Below, piece by piece: positions 11,600-23,244 of a stretch of DNA of 64,000 nucleotides. Location of the stretch: NCBI GenBank assembly GCA_964036315.1, contig OZ038482.1, positions 11,092,698-11,156,697 on the forward strand, given 5' to 3'. The translations under genes were made by a program, and so were the position numbers. This stretch comes from Acanthosepion esculentum. Its lineage: Eukaryota > Mollusca > Cephalopoda > Sepiida > Sepiidae. The stretch's first letter is position 1, and each line of letters starts with the position of its first letter. A model generated the notes under the pieces. That model searched no databases, was not told the origin of the DNA, and worked only from the letters and a program-made list of their open reading frames with translations.

Positions 11600-12550
11600 T
11601 AATGATCTACTGGCCCAATACATATACATATATATATAATTAGTAGATATAGCTCATTGCTCATGTCAGCAGTAAGTTTGTCAGGTAGGAAATACTTTAT
11701 CATTCTTATATGGGAATGAGATTCTCTACCATATTGATAATGCACACCCCAGATGTGGATGCATTTCTCTTTCCCTTGCTGCTAGGCTCTTTCATGAGAA
11801 GCACCTGCTTAATAGTGTGTCCTTTCGCCCTTGGAACAACTGAAATTGGTTTGATGAGGAAAAGTAGGAGTGTTGGACTGAAATCAAAATGCCTTCAGAG
11901 ATGCCATAGAGGAGCTAAGTAATGCCAATGCCGTTGATGAGCATTGTCATTCCACATTGCTGGTATTTCATCTTGCTTGACTGCACTCTGATCAGTTGTC
12001 TATAAAGACCATTGCAATCGGATGCAATTCCTTGACAGATTCTTGAAACCGTTCCCAGATAATCCCTACCTTATGGTACAATATATTAATCCTTACAATT
12101 GAATCCATTCATAAACTATTGCTACATTGTCATAAGAGAAATACACACCTAGTAAACAAAAATTGTTGGTTCTCTGGCATTCAGCATTTGAAAGAAGTTT
12201 GTAAGGAAGATAAAGATATATCAAATGCTTAGTATTTGCATTAGTATCTACATGGGGAGGCTGGCATTAATATCTACACGGAGACGGGCATCGAATCTTA
12301 TTTTCAGCATTAAATTTTAGGTTAGATTTAATTTTAAGAAATCTTCATTGAAGACACAACTTATTTTTAAGGTTCTAAAATTTTCATATTTTTATTATTA
12401 GAACAAATGGGTAATTTCATCTCAAATCAACCAATGTCCACAGAAAAATCTGGGAAACTTCAGAATGGTGTTCCTTGATTAAAACTACAAATATTAGATG
12501 TGTATCTTTAATAGTTTTAAAATCAGAACATCTTAGAATTTCACTTCATT
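11600..12550. other. Unassigned sequence
   Basis: No domain or repeat family recognised. A 70-codon open frame at 11710-11922 (+) has no supporting evidence. Confidence 0.3.
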
Positions 12551-12559
12551 TTTGGCATT

Positions 12560-12990
12560 TTTGCTAAATAATGAACAGGCATGCTTTGTAATTTGTGCAA
12601 AATGTCACCACCTCGATTTGCCAAAATTGGCCATTTTTCTTGAAAGTCTCTTCAAATGGCAAAGGCAGTTGGCATATCAATTTTGAAACTCTTATCAATC
12701 TTCCTCTGCCAAAATTTTAGTTTTATTCTCTACAGTGACAAGTAGAGGGCCTGCATCAATGTTGGAAGGTCACCCAGAGTGCGTTTATCGTTTAGGTTAA
12801 AATCACTCTGATGAAATCTGCCAAGCCACTTTATGACCATTTGAAGATCTGGAGCATGGTCCAAATGAAATTTTTGAATGTTTTTTGTTGCAGTTCTGAT
12901 GTTTACTCCTTTCCGTAATTCATAGAGCATAATATTGCGAAAGTGCAACTTTTCATCCTCTATTTGTGGACAATGTGTCAACATTCTACA
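12560..12990 (-). pseudogene. Mariner-type transposase N-terminus, decayed
   Basis: The minus-strand frame 12984-12730 resembles the first helix-turn-helix of mariner transposases: HFRNIMLYELRKGVNIRTAT, then KNIQKFHLDHAPDLQMVIKW, then a LGRFHQSDFNLNDK segment, then a GDLPT remnant of the GRP-type linker. Further on, in broken frames, CHLKRLSRKMANFGK resembles the second helix-turn-helix. That half contains stops and the catalytic D,D34D domain is absent. In an intact element this domain binds the terminal inverted repeats. Confidence 0.75.
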
Positions 12991-12999
12991 AATTCTGAC

Positions 13000-13990
13000 T
13001 CACAACGGAACAATGCAAGATTCCAGTCTAGAACACACCAGAGATTGGCACCAAGACGAACACTAGTGTCAAGTTGCGGTTATTTTATGTTAACAATGAA
13101 AATTGGGCAGGAACTTTTGCCGTGACCTGACACGTAAGAGTTCGGTACTCTTTTGTTTCTAACCAAAATTTTCCTGTTTCTTAATACTTTTCTTAGCTTT
13201 TTGACAGCAGCATTTTCTATTCAAATGCACCTTCAGATTTCAATATTGTACATTCCATCCACAGTTAAATCACTTGTAATTACACTGTTTATAATGGTAT
13301 CATTATTGGTATTAGCCTTAAAAGAGGAAGAAATTAATTAAGGCTAATAATAAAATATTGCCAATAATTATACTATTATATTATTATTAACCTTCATCAA
13401 TTTCTTCCTTTTGTTTTTGGTTTTTATGACAATGTTTTTATGACAATGTTTTAGTCAATCTGTTCCTTGTTTATTAAATATGAATTCAAAATGGAAATTT
13501 TTCATCATTTCTTTTACCAAATTAGCTCTGATAAAGCAAGATTATTATGTTTTCTGGTTTGCTATTTCTCTCCTTGTCTTTTATTTCTGATTTTATTCCA
13601 TGCCATATTGTTGTCAATATCCTATCCTCGAGTTATAAGATTCTGAAGTGAACGATTTTCCATTATACATATATTAGTTTTTAAATGACTTTTTTTTCCG
13701 TGAATGATTTCCAGCAAATCAAAAAATCAAGAATAGTTTTGGATAAAATCTAAAGCTCTGCTTTCCATCTGAGGAGATTACCATTTGTCAATGGCACCTT
13801 ACCATTATGCAGGTATTTTGATTTCTTAAACTTAGACGGAACAGAAACATGTATATTTCTACCTTCTTACAAAGACTAGACTGAAGGGAACTCTTTTCAA
13901 ATGTTAAAAACCAATCCAAAGTTTTCTATTCAAACAAGCACAAAAATATAGTTTTCTTTTTTCTTTTAAATAAACTGGATGTTGAGTAAT
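13000..13990. other. AT-rich DNA, no gene recognised
   Basis: No supported features apart from a small 14-bp duplication near 13423-13450 (tttttatgacaatg twice). Confidence 0.4.
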
Positions 13991-14069
13991 GGTTAACAAA
14001 CTTGTATTATAGATAATTTATACTGTATAACGAGTTTGATCCTTATTGTATCAAAACCGGCACTTGTAG

Positions 14070-14570
14070 CCTTGTACCAGACTAAGCTAAAGCTTAGTAA
14101 ACACCTATGTTCCAAGCGTCCTGGGTAAGACGATAAACTACATCTACGTCCAACAGCAAGGCCTCTGATCAGGAGGTTTTGAGGAGCGTGGAACCACCTC
14201 TTGATTGTTGTTGTTCCCAAGTCCACCCTGACCAGGGGTGGTAGCACCTGTTAGGGTCCCAACTATGGGAAAAAAGTTAACCCTCAAACTGGGGTCAAAA
14301 CACTATGAAAGTGTAAAAATAGGTTTAATACCAGAAATACTTTGCAAAAAAAAAAAAGAAAATTATTACCAGTAATACATTATCATCAGCAATGCATTTT
14401 AGGCAAAAAAATTATTACAAGCAATAATTTTTTGAAAAAAAATATTATCAGAAATGGACTTTTTGAAGGAAAAATATTACTAGCAATATATGTTTGAAAA
14501 AAAAATATTAGCAGCAATAAAAATTTTGTCGGCATTAAATAACCCATTGAGGTTGATATGCCATAAAACA
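14070..14570 (-). repeat. Interspersed repeat family A, copy 1
   Basis: Shares with 24300-24660, 38868-39430 and 58470-58900 a core containing gtaagacgataaactacatc, caaggcctctgatcaggagg and gtggtagcacctgttagggt. On this strand layout a variable number of ttaccagcaatac-type sub-repeats separated by A-runs follows, ending in ggcattaaataacccattga and a gttgatatgcc tail. Read on the minus strand the core keeps an open frame (VDLGTTTIKRWFHAPQNLL here; near-identical in copy 2), so the minus strand may be the sense strand. Non-autonomous or LINE-UTR origin unknown. Confidence 0.75.
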
Positions 14571-14787
14571 ATCAAGATGAAATTTCTCCAAGATAAAATT
14601 CTTACAGAATCTTCTGTGTTAATATTCTACAGTTAGGGTTTTTTTTTCTCTCCCATCACTGAATAAATTTTTTTCACCTTTGTTCAAACACCTCATTAAC
14701 ATTTTATCTCCACTGCAACACACGCACAGTTTCTGAATATTTGTCTAGCATAAATGTTTTTCGCAAAAACTGAATCCATGTCATCAG

Positions 14788-15147
14788 TTGTGCTCTAGGC
14801 AGCTGCATCTCTGTGTATGGCGCTCTGGGTGGCTGCAGCCCTGCGAATGTTGCTCTGGGCAGCACCAGCCCTGTGAATGTTGCTCTGGGCAGCACCAGCC
14901 CTGCGAATGTTGCTCTGGGCACATGCAGCCCTGCAAATGTTGCTCTGGGCAGCACCAGCCCTGCGAATGTTGCTCTGGGCAGCACCAGCCCTGCGAATGT
15001 TGCTCTGGGCAGCACCAGCCCTGCGAATGTTGCTCTGGGCAGCACCAGCCCTGCAAATGTTGCTCTGGGCGGCTGCAGCCTTGTGAATGTTGCTCTGGGC
15101 AGCTGCATCCCTGCAAATTATGCTTTGGGAGACTGCACCTCACCAAA
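14788..15147. repeat. 30-bp GC-rich minisatellite, about eleven copies
   Basis: Unit gctctgggcagcaccagccc plus tgcgaatgtt, with variants at the outer units (ggctgcagcc, acatgcagcc). The unit length is a multiple of three and lacks stops in several frames, giving overlapping open frames of 10-residue repeats on both strands (e.g. CSGQHQPCEC, PRATFAGLVL). There is no unique coding sequence, signal peptide or splice site beside it, so I do not call a gene. It stands out as a GC-rich island in AT-rich DNA. Confidence 0.95.
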
Positions 15148-15149
15148 AT

Positions 15150-15655
15150 GTCTATTTATTGCACATAGCATATTAATCTTATTGATTGTGTACTGTCCTG
15201 AAATCAACTTGGAAAAGTTTTATACTTTTTTTTCTCTCATACAAATAAATATGAAATGAATTTAATATGGCGACTTGGATTCAAAAGTCATTTACTTTGG
15301 CATCAATATGATTTTGTCTATTGATGAAATTATCAATATGTCAGTCGACACGTCAACTGAATACCATTCCTTGGTCGACCTCAGAACATTTAAGCCTCAC
15401 ATTTGCATCAAAAAATATGAAGCTCTTTTAAATAATTTTTTAAAAAATTGGCTTTTCATTTTTCTTTTTCTTTAACTTTCTGAAACATAATTTTGATTCT
15501 CAAATGTTCTTCCTTTTTCTCACCATACTTTAAAGGATAAAATCAAAGACGAAGATCATTTATTTCTTCATTCAGTTCTTAATACTAATGAATTTAGTAA
15601 AAATTTTGGTTTGAATTTATGAGATGAGAAATTGTACTGTGATTTATTTGAAGTT
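15150..15655. other. AT-rich DNA, no gene recognised
   Basis: No supported feature. Confidence 0.4.
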
Positions 15656-15659
15656 CTGT

Positions 15660-15800
15660 TCTCTTACTCGTTATCTTCACAGCGTTTCAGCCATTGTACT
15701 CAGTTGCTATCTTCAGATGCTTGTCATATTTAGTAACCTTTCGGAACTTTGAATTGAACGCTTTATTCAGCCTATCGTTCACAATCTACTGGTATCCGAT
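15660..15800 (-). repeat. SINE/foldback family B fragment
   Basis: Contains gcgtttcagccattgtactc and atcttcagatgcttgtc followed by a gaattgaacgctttattcag segment, the minus-strand layout of the family seen complete at 61975-62265. Same sub-type as 57405-57500. Confidence 0.7.
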
Positions 15801-16200
15801 ATTATTAAATTTTTCTTTATGCTGCTGCTTCGACTCATTCCCAGAATATTTGTGTAACAATGTTGTCTAACATTATGAATAAAAAACACAAGACTTGATC
15901 TCTCATATCTAACATTACATTGTTTATTTACCACCTGACATCATCATTTACCATCAATCAGTGGGTTTTTGCCCCTGGGGCCCTCTTCAAACATATTCCT
16001 GTGTGGATATAACAAACTCTCTTCTCTGGGATGAGTTTTTATATATTAACTTGTACTATTTTTTTCTCACATCCTAGGCAGTTAACCTTACGTTTACATA
16101 ACCGGTGTCAGGGGACCAGCCACTGATTTTGGGTAAATTGCAGATCTGAATCTAGCTAAGCTAGGAAGACACCTCTCAGTTGAATTCGTTTATGCACCTG
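15800..16200. other. Unassigned sequence
   Basis: Mixed composition; ggggccctcttc and ttacataaccggtgtcaggg resemble pieces of the LTR near 55300, but I cannot define element ends. Confidence 0.25.
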
Positions 16201-16206
16201 ACTTCT

Positions 16207-16590
16207 TTAATGGTCAGGTGTGGCACTGAATGCAAAGTCTATTCTGACATCATCTGGTGTAAGTTGCATATATGTGGATTTGAACTCATAATCACCAGAT
16301 AAATGCTCCACATGTCCTCTACGCCATTCTCCTAGAGGATAATTAGTAAATGTAATAAGGCAATAGAAAGAATCATTACATAGGCTAGACTCTGATAATT
16401 TTCTCAGAAGGCCAAGCATAGATGTAAGTACCACATGGAAGCTTTTGATCTTTAAAGAACAGACAGGTTTAGGCTCCAAAATAATGTTAAGATAAATTAA
16501 CTGAAGAATTAACGAATAAAAAATATTCCTGGCATTGACAGAACAGTTGATTTCTGTGTATAGAATTTCACTTAAAAATTTCAAGAGCAT
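16207..16590 (-). other. 127-codon open frame, unknown
   Basis: One of the longer open frames not explained by a tandem repeat. It has no domain I recognise; the C-terminal part (EWRRGHVEHLSGDYEF) has a balanced composition while the N-terminal part is hydrophobic from AT-rich DNA. No splice signals stand out. Could be part of an old LTR element or chance. Confidence 0.2.
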
Positions 16591-16599
16591 TACTGACAG

Positions 16600-17965
16600 G
16601 CATCTGATAGTTGAAAAGTATTATGTTTAAAACATTATAACTGTAACAATCAAGATAGGGATAACATCTAAAATAAAAACTGCAAATTCTGTTCATCCGT
16701 ATGTCTGAAACCACTTTAACTCCAGGCACACTTGCTTTCTATATGATTTGGAATCCGGATGATCCCAGGATTAAAAATCTGCCATTCATCTGGTTCTTGA
16801 ACATCCAGCATTGGGATTTGTGTCTGGATGAGGAGGGAACAGTTAAAAATTCAAATTTTAAAATAACTGAAAACAATTAGTGATTTTAAAAGTTTTAATT
16901 TAAAGTAACACAAAAACATTAATTTTTTTTTTTTGTTGTTTTAAATTCAATTTAAAATATCTCCAACTTTGTGAATTGAGGAAATCCAATTTTATTTCTT
17001 CAAAATGCCAAGGAACCAGAGTTAAAGTGAGAGGTTTTGTGATGCTAGGCTTTGAAGTTCCACGGAATTTGGAATTTGAAGAACTCAGTGTTCAGCCTGA
17101 CTTTTGAATTTCAGCCCAGATTGGACATTCGGCTGGAATTAGACTTATAGCCTGAATCAGAGTTAAAATGAGGTTTTGATGTTCCGTAGAGTGAATTGAG
17201 GAATTCAAAGGTATTTTTTCAAAATTATTATTTCTGTTTTCTAAGATGGACCAGAGTTCCCTTTAGTTTCAGGCTGGAGGGTTAATTGGACCTCTGCAGG
17301 AAATAAGCTCAAAAGTTTGCATGGAGTGCCGCTTTTAAGCTAGTTTCAAATAAATCAGTTTATTTTAATAACTGCTGCATTTTAAAATAATTGTAATTAA
17401 CAACCAAACTATATTAAATTGAGATATTATGAAAATTCATCAGTTTGAATCATTAAAAAAGGTTTATGGTTGAATTTCAATATCTCATTTGCTATTATAA
17501 ATCTCTTTTCTGTTGTATCTTTTAGAACTTTATTTTCTCACTACAAAAAATATATTTTCTATCAAGCATGACAAATCTTTTTTTGTTTAAATTGAGACGC
17601 AACTCAGATGAATTCAAGAGAAATATTTGATATTTTTAAAAAAAAACTTCTAATAAGCCAATAATAATTACCAGTTGAGAAAACGTTTACAAGATTATCA
17701 TAAAACAATTCCAATTCTATCAGCAAACGTCAGACTTTCTATTTTGACTGTGTCTCATCACTTGGCTGTGATAAAATGGTTAAAAACTGTTGGGTAAATG
17801 AATGGCACATGAAGATCAAAAACTGCATTATTTTGATGTTAGCTCATCATCTCTTGCAGAAGTGCCAACCCATTTCTTCAGTCTTTCAATATCTTTGAAG
17901 ATTTGATAAAAATGTTTTTCTCTTTTTTTTATTAAATAGTAATTTTATTTTGGTTTCTCATCAAC
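16600..17965. other. AT-rich DNA with a loose internal duplication
   Basis: Around 16973-17060 and 17189-17230 related phrases recur (gtgaattgaggaa, ggttttg-gatg), suggesting an old local duplication. No gene recognised. Confidence 0.3.
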
Positions 17966-18035
17966 TTTTAGCACAGTGATTCTCAACTGTCAAGCTGTGG
18001 CACACTAGTGTGCCACAAAATATTATCATAGCATT

Positions 18036-18036
18036 C

Positions 18037-18072
<36 letters not shown>
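18036..18072. repeat. (TA)n(CA)n microsatellite
   Basis: Short compound array inside the hAT element, next to the first block of the 27-bp repeat. Confidence 0.95.
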
Positions 18073-18084
18073 TGTGTGTATGTG

Positions 18085-18140
18085 GAAGTAGTAATGCTGT
18101 TACTAGTAATATTAGTAGTAATGCTATTACTAGTAATTTT
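18085..18140. repeat. 27-bp minisatellite, first short block
   Basis: About two units of agtaatattagtagtaatgc tgttact, the same unit as the larger block at 18845-19040. Confidence 0.9.
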
Positions 18141-18844
18141 TTCTTCGTTTTTTTTTTCTTTTAACATACGTGTGTTAGCACGCGCGAACACCTGTCTTCA
18201 TCAGCCACCGACCAGGGGTGATCTCACTGTTTAGGTGGCTATGGTGGGACCACCACCCCAGGTGCCACCAGCAGTATTTGCCACCAGGCAGGGTATGAAG
18301 AAAAGCTAATTGATCGTTCCTCTTTGTAAATTTTTGTAATGAAATAAATAAAACGATTGTTCCTCTTTGCCGCTTCTGTCCGAAATGAAAGTTCCTGAAC
18401 ACGTTTGCCGTTATTGACATGCTCGTAAAAATCGTTATAGACGACCACGCAAATATTTCACTTGCACATGTTAGGTCGTGATGTTGCGGGCATAATATTT
18501 CAGTAATCTTTGTTCTAATCGTAACTTTCCTTTCTGGATTTGTCGTCGATTTAGTCGTTTTTCCTCTTTCTTATCTTTCATTTCCATTACTGGTCCAAAC
18601 CACTCAAAGCAAACGTTGTATATTATTCTACATCAAGGAACTGATCTGTTGCCCTATGTGACCCTTAAGATTGTTATTAATGATAAAAGAAAGCTCTTTG
18701 TCAAGATTTGTCCAAGTAGTCTTCTGGTTACCTTTGGACCACTGGATTCTTGGTTTACTTCAGGGTGCTATCGCTCAACGATGGAATCCTGAACGCTGTG
18801 GGTGTATTCCAGATTCATAATCCCACCACTCGATTTACATTCTC

Positions 18845-19040
18845 TGATAGTAATATTAGTAGTAATGCTGTTACTAGTAATATTAGTAGTAATGCTGTTA
18901 CTAGTAATATTAGTAGTAATGCTGTTACTAGTAATATTAGTAGTAATGCTGTTACTAGTAATATTAGTAGTAATGCTGTTACTAGTAATATTAGTATTAA
19001 TGCTGTTACTAGTAATATTAGTAATGGTGTTGGAAGTAGT
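18845..19040. repeat. 27-bp minisatellite, main block of about seven units
   Basis: Unit agtaatattagtagtaatgc plus tgttact. Open frames on both strands (NISSNAVTS repeats) follow from the 27-bp period. The presence of the same unit about 700 bp upstream within the same hAT element suggests the array was once continuous or seeded twice. Confidence 0.95.
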
Positions 19041-19279
19041 AACTGTTGCATTAAAGTTTGAATAAATGAATAAGTATTAAACGTTTTTTCCAGATAATTC
19101 CATTTCTAGTGATCAACGGCTCAAAATACAACAGTGTCCATTGATACATTTTGAATTTCAATACAAAAAGAATGTTCTACATTAGCTAAAAAGTCATTAG
19201 TTTTATTACCAATTTTCTTATTTATGTGAATTAAGGTTTTTCAATCCTAAATAACATCAAGAATAAGAAATGAGCAAGA

Positions 19280-19378
19280 CTACGCTCAACTGAAGAGGAA
19301 ATAAGTGTCTGCTTATCGCACATCCGACCAAACATTGAAGAAATTGCAAAAAAGCGCCATGCATAAGTTTCACACTAA
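19280..19378 (+). pseudogene. hAT transposase C-terminal remnant (ZBED5-like group)
   Basis: Reads LRSTEEEISVCLSHIRPNIE then EIAKKRHA, a stop, VSH and a stop. Domesticated and transposon hAT proteins of the ZBED5/SCAND3-like group typically end in an L-x-x-I-x-P-x-I...Q-x-SH pattern, so the internal stop is probably a C-to-T change at a glutamine codon. It lies about 190 bp from the right terminal repeat, as expected. The catalytic domain and BED finger are not visible. Confidence 0.6.
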
Positions 19379-19579
19379 ATAAGCTGCACGAATAGTTGAA
19401 TAGAAACATTGAAATAAAGTAAGTTTATATTTGTGTTTGTATCTTTTTAAATCTATGGTTATATTTCATCACATTTAAATGTATACCCTTTAAAAGTTTT
19501 TCTCAGTGTGGTGTGATAATTTCATTTGTTTATAAGTGTGCCATTGCTTAAAAGGTTGAGGAACACTCTTCTAGCATGT

Positions 19580-20240
19580 CGGATGATACAAATGAATTTA
19601 CCAGCAACGAGTTGCTTTCCTAAGTGCAAAAGTCAAATTTCAAGAATAATATTCACTAATTTACCAACTATGGCATTTTTCAATTTGATCAGACAGAAGA
19701 ATTCTGTGATTGTTTATGATGAACAAACTTAAGATCATCTTACATTCAACCTGAGACGTAACACTGTAGAATGTCAGGATTCTAAAAGTGTCACAGCTTG
19801 AAGAATTTGGTACTGCAGACAATATCATTCTTTGCACAAAGATAGGATTTAGCTGAATAAGTTTGGCATTAAAATTTGCCTGAACTATAATGAAGAGGAT
19901 CTTTGATCTTCGGAAGTAATGCATTCTCGGCCAAGTCTTGTTGGAATATAAGCTGCTCAAATTTTGGTCAGCTTTGAGAAACTGGAATTTCAGAACAAAA
20001 GTGGAATGAAGATAAAAACAACAAAAAACTGTTTACTACTGCCTTAAACTTTCTTCAAAATCTTCTGATATTGATAAAGATTCTTCCAATTCTTTTTTAG
20101 TTATTATTTTCTTCATTGAACATAAAGGATTACAGTCATATCACATTTAAACTCCAGTTCTTGTACAATCTGTGAAGTTAAGCAATCTCAATCCTGGTCA
20201 TTAACTGTTGATGGTTGGCCGTTTATAAATACCAGATGCT
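19580..20240. other. Unassigned sequence
   Basis: No recognised gene or repeat; open frames at 19526-19732 (+) and 19661-19960 (-) lack support. Confidence 0.3.
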
Positions 20241-20246
20241 GTAAGA

Positions 20247-20490
20247 TGGATGTGCAGGTGGTTCAATGGATAATGACTCCTGAATTAGAAATTGGGGAGT
20301 CAAGTTCCAATTCCAGTCAAATAAAATACACACAAATACCATGTTCTTCCTCCAGCTATGGGTTAATTAGTTGGACTTGTATCACTAAATAATTATTTCC
20401 AAAGATAACCTTACACTCTAAAATATTTGCTGTTTTTAAATAACCTGCAAAAGGTGGGTAAGCCATAAAAAGCAAATCAATCAATATTGG
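20247..20490 (+). mobile_element. tRNA-derived SINE
   Basis: A tRNA-like head contains an A-box-like tggttcaatgg (about 20259) and a B-box-like gttccaattcc about 45 bases later, the internal RNA polymerase III promoter layout. The body includes ttcttcctccagctatgggt, and the 3' end carries gtaagccataaaaagcaaat followed by a caatcaat-type tail. Such elements are transcribed by Pol III and depend on LINE reverse transcriptase. The acceptor stem is not intact, so this is not a tRNA gene. Confidence 0.65.
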
Positions 20491-20499
20491 ACTGGGGAT

Positions 20500-21400
20500 A
20501 GGAGGTATCAATTTTGACTATCTTCAGATTTGGTGCGTACCCATTCCTTTTTAAGGATTTCTATAATACTAAGCAGAATCTAAAGAAAAAAAATGATTTG
20601 GGCCATTTTTGACAGATTGCTGCCTTTAAAACTGAACATGCTTATTTTGGACCATTAATTCTGGTGAAAATCTGAATATTTGATAGTCTGACACATGTGT
20701 CAGTTAACAAGAATAATATATTTTTCTGTTGTGCAATAAAATTATGATGAATAGCACAGCTGTATAAGACTAAAGATTGAGGTTTTTCATCACTTCAGTC
20801 CTGAAAAGTAACAAAAAAAAAAGGTCCAAAATTAGCATTTTAGGGGTCAAAATACCAAAATTAAAGTAACTTGGAAATCATTTGGAAAAATACTAACCTA
20901 AAATCTTCAGAGATCCATAGAAATTTATCAGATTACTGGATCATGATATTCACTCAAGAATTTGGGGTAAGATCTCATTTCAGTCCAATATACAATCAAA
21001 AACAAAATAGAATGACTACTGAAAACTCATGGACCATGAAAATCCCTGACCATTTCAGTTGTGCATGATGTATTAGCCAGAATGTATCATCCCACCAAAA
21101 CACCAAAGATTCAAATAATATTTGAAGGTGTAACATGGGGTCCTTATGAACTTACTGGTAATAAGAATATGACTGAAGGCTGGGGGTAGGGCTAAATCCG
21201 AAATAGGAAGAGAAACAAGTTATGAATATAATAAAATTAAAAATTCAACTTTAAACAAACTTGGTCACAACATCACAAAGCTGAATTCCTATTTTAAAAA
21301 GCCCTCTACCAATTTGTTTATGCACAAATGATTTCTCAATATACATGTCATGTTCCATTCCTTGGAAACGCCCTACTCGCCATCAATATCACACACAACA
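20500..21400. other. Unassigned sequence
   Basis: AT-rich; nothing supported. Confidence 0.3.
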
Positions 21401-22185
21401 ATGGATTCAGGTTTCAAGATGTTTCCATTTCAAATGAGATGATTTCTGAAGTCTATGAAGGTATTCCATTGTATATGTGTCATCAGAATGTTTCTCAAAG
21501 CAAGCTGCTAAGTACCATGTGTCCACATCACCTTTAGTAACCAAGGTGACATAATTCATCCCAACCACAATATCGTTCTTGTCATCTTCAGTGAAAGAAA
21601 TGGTTTGGAATGAAGGCAGAAACTGTTCTGCATCCTTGTTAGATGGCAACGTAACATATTCTGACATGGGATCATTGCCTGAAAGAATTGCACATAAATT
21701 CAGCAACTGTTCATGACTAATATTGTTGATTCGGAACAAATCCAGGTGTTGAAGGAGATCTGATTCGTGAGTATTGCGGTAATATGACAACGTGATATGA
21801 ACAATCTTTTAAACATTATCGCAATTTGCCTTCAGAATATCATGAAGCTCTTCCACACTGGTTGCCAGCCCATTCTAACCATTCCAACTTTTGAAGACAT
21901 TTTTGGGTGTACCCTGATTGTTTCTTTCCTTTCTCAATTTTCCCCATGATTTTCAATTTGTGGAGTTCTTTCTGCTCAGCTACTCATTTTCCATGTTGTT
22001 CAAAAGATTTACAATTGAAATGAAGCTTTTGGTTGGTGCATTGTGGAATGTCTGTGATTGGTACAGAGTTAGATCATTTTGGATTCCTTTTGCTGTGAAT
22101 TTCTTGTTATGAAACTTGGCTACTGGTGCTCTTTTCCCAAACACAGATAGGTGACATTCTAAATCAAGGTTATTTGTTGACAAAC
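21400..22185 (-). pseudogene. Broken ORF of probable transposon origin, function unknown
   Basis: The minus-strand frame 21790-21407 has balanced, protein-like composition (127 residues; for example DIVVGMNYVTLVTKGDVDTW and CFEKHSDDTYTMEYLHRLQK). Upstream in broken frames come ELHDILKANCDN and, at 22183-21980, KFHNKKFTAKGIQNDLTLYQ. Frames change at least twice and stops interrupt. I do not recognise the fold. The block lies just downstream of a Gypsy RT scrap (22426-22750), so a composite transposon remnant or processed pseudogene is more likely than a functional gene. Confidence 0.45.
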
Positions 22186-22425
22186 CACCTTGCTCCTCTT
22201 TTGTCAGAAAACATAATTAAATTGCACAAGCAGGTTTATCTGAGTGGTCACCAAAGCCATATTCCTTTCCTGCTTGTCTTCCCACACTTCAGCAGCATCA
22301 ACACACATTATTTTAAAAATTTGATGTGGTTGGTTCATGAACCTTGACATGAAGGTAATTAATAACATAAGAAAATGTAATGTTAAATTCACTTCAATTA
22401 ATTTCAACTGCAAATTTGACAGATA

Positions 22426-22750
22426 TCACAATCTGAAAAATTCATTCAAGTGGCCATGGAAAGGTTGAAACATGTCCTCTAGGTTCTGAATATTGAAAAT
22501 TTGAACATGAAACAAAATCAACTCACAATAATACACACCTTCACAAAGGACAACAAAACCCATCTGATCACTGATTGTTTCAATGTCAATGACCTCTTGA
22601 TTTTGACCTCCAAAATGTGACACATCAGATTTTAATTCTGACACATTAGAAGGATGAGGAGCCGTGCGAATAGCATCCACCTTACTCTGAAGTGGTTTCG
22701 TGCCTTCTGTACACACTGTGTGACCTAAATATTGTAGTTCCCATTTAAGG
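22426..22750 (-). pseudogene. Gypsy-type reverse transcriptase fragment
   Basis: Minus-strand text ELQYLGHTVCTEGTKPLQSK then VDAIRTAPHPSNVSELKS matches the RT thumb/connection of Gypsy elements, which has the pattern YLGH-V-EGI-P---KV-AI---P-P-----L. After SELKS the similarity stops, and the rest is rearranged. No RNase H follows, so this is a short internal fragment. Confidence 0.8.
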
Positions 22751-22759
22751 AACTGATAC

Positions 22760-23240
22760 CATTTAATTTCACATTATATTCAATAAAACGAGCAAATGCT
22801 GCCTTTAAGGCCTGGATTAAATATGAATCAAATCATTAAGTATCAATTTTTCTTTTTGTAAGTCACAACAATTTACTTACATTCAAGGACAGTTATGTTC
22901 TTATATCACTATTTATTTTCTGGTTTCATTCAGGGCTAAAATCACATTTCTCTTTTTAGGGCAGCAATTTGTCAAAAATGCATTAAATTGAAAAAAAATT
23001 TTCAGATTCTGATTTTTTTTTTTTTATTATGAGATTCGTCATTTAATGACCCCCCCCCCACCAAATGGTTGGCATTGATTTTCAGACATTGAAACAAAAG
23101 CAAGAATTATCCCATGTCTATATTTAAAAATGGAAATGTAAATATCTCGAAAGGATTTTTATGTGTTGCTAATGGATGACTTGGGATACTTCTAAATTTA
23201 TATTAATTACCATTTTTGCATAAATTTCTGACATGAGGAT
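22760..23240. other. AT-rich DNA, no gene recognised
   Basis: Contains a nine-base C-run at 23051-23059 and T-runs. Confidence 0.4.
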
Positions 23241-23244
23241 GAGT

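Larger units (their letters stand above)
17974..19568 (+). mobile_element. hAT-type DNA transposon, decayed
   Basis: The left end reads cagtgattctcaactgtcaa and the right end reads ttaaaaggttgaggaacact, whose complement matches the left as hAT/SPIN-type terminal repeats do. An 8-bp target duplication flanks it with one mismatch (ttttagca 17966-17973, ttctagca 19569-19576). A perfect 22-bp palindrome centred on actagt lies at 17996-18017 just inside the left end. The interior holds a transposase C-terminal remnant, 27-bp minisatellites and a foreign-looking segment at 18175-18480. Length about 1.6 kb, shorter than an autonomous element. Confidence 0.75.

Noticed and set aside
14704..15259. Overlapping open frames of 126-148 codons on both strands
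   Set aside because: All follow from the 30-bp minisatellite lacking stops; no signal peptide, domain or splice site.
17996..18017. Operator-like palindrome
   Set aside because: It lies just inside a hAT terminal repeat, which explains it better than a host regulatory site.
18750..19065. 103-codon NISSNAVTS repeat protein
   Set aside because: 27-bp minisatellite translated; no support outside the array.
20247..20330. Functional tRNA gene
   Set aside because: A- and B-box-like sequences are present but arms do not close and a SINE body follows.
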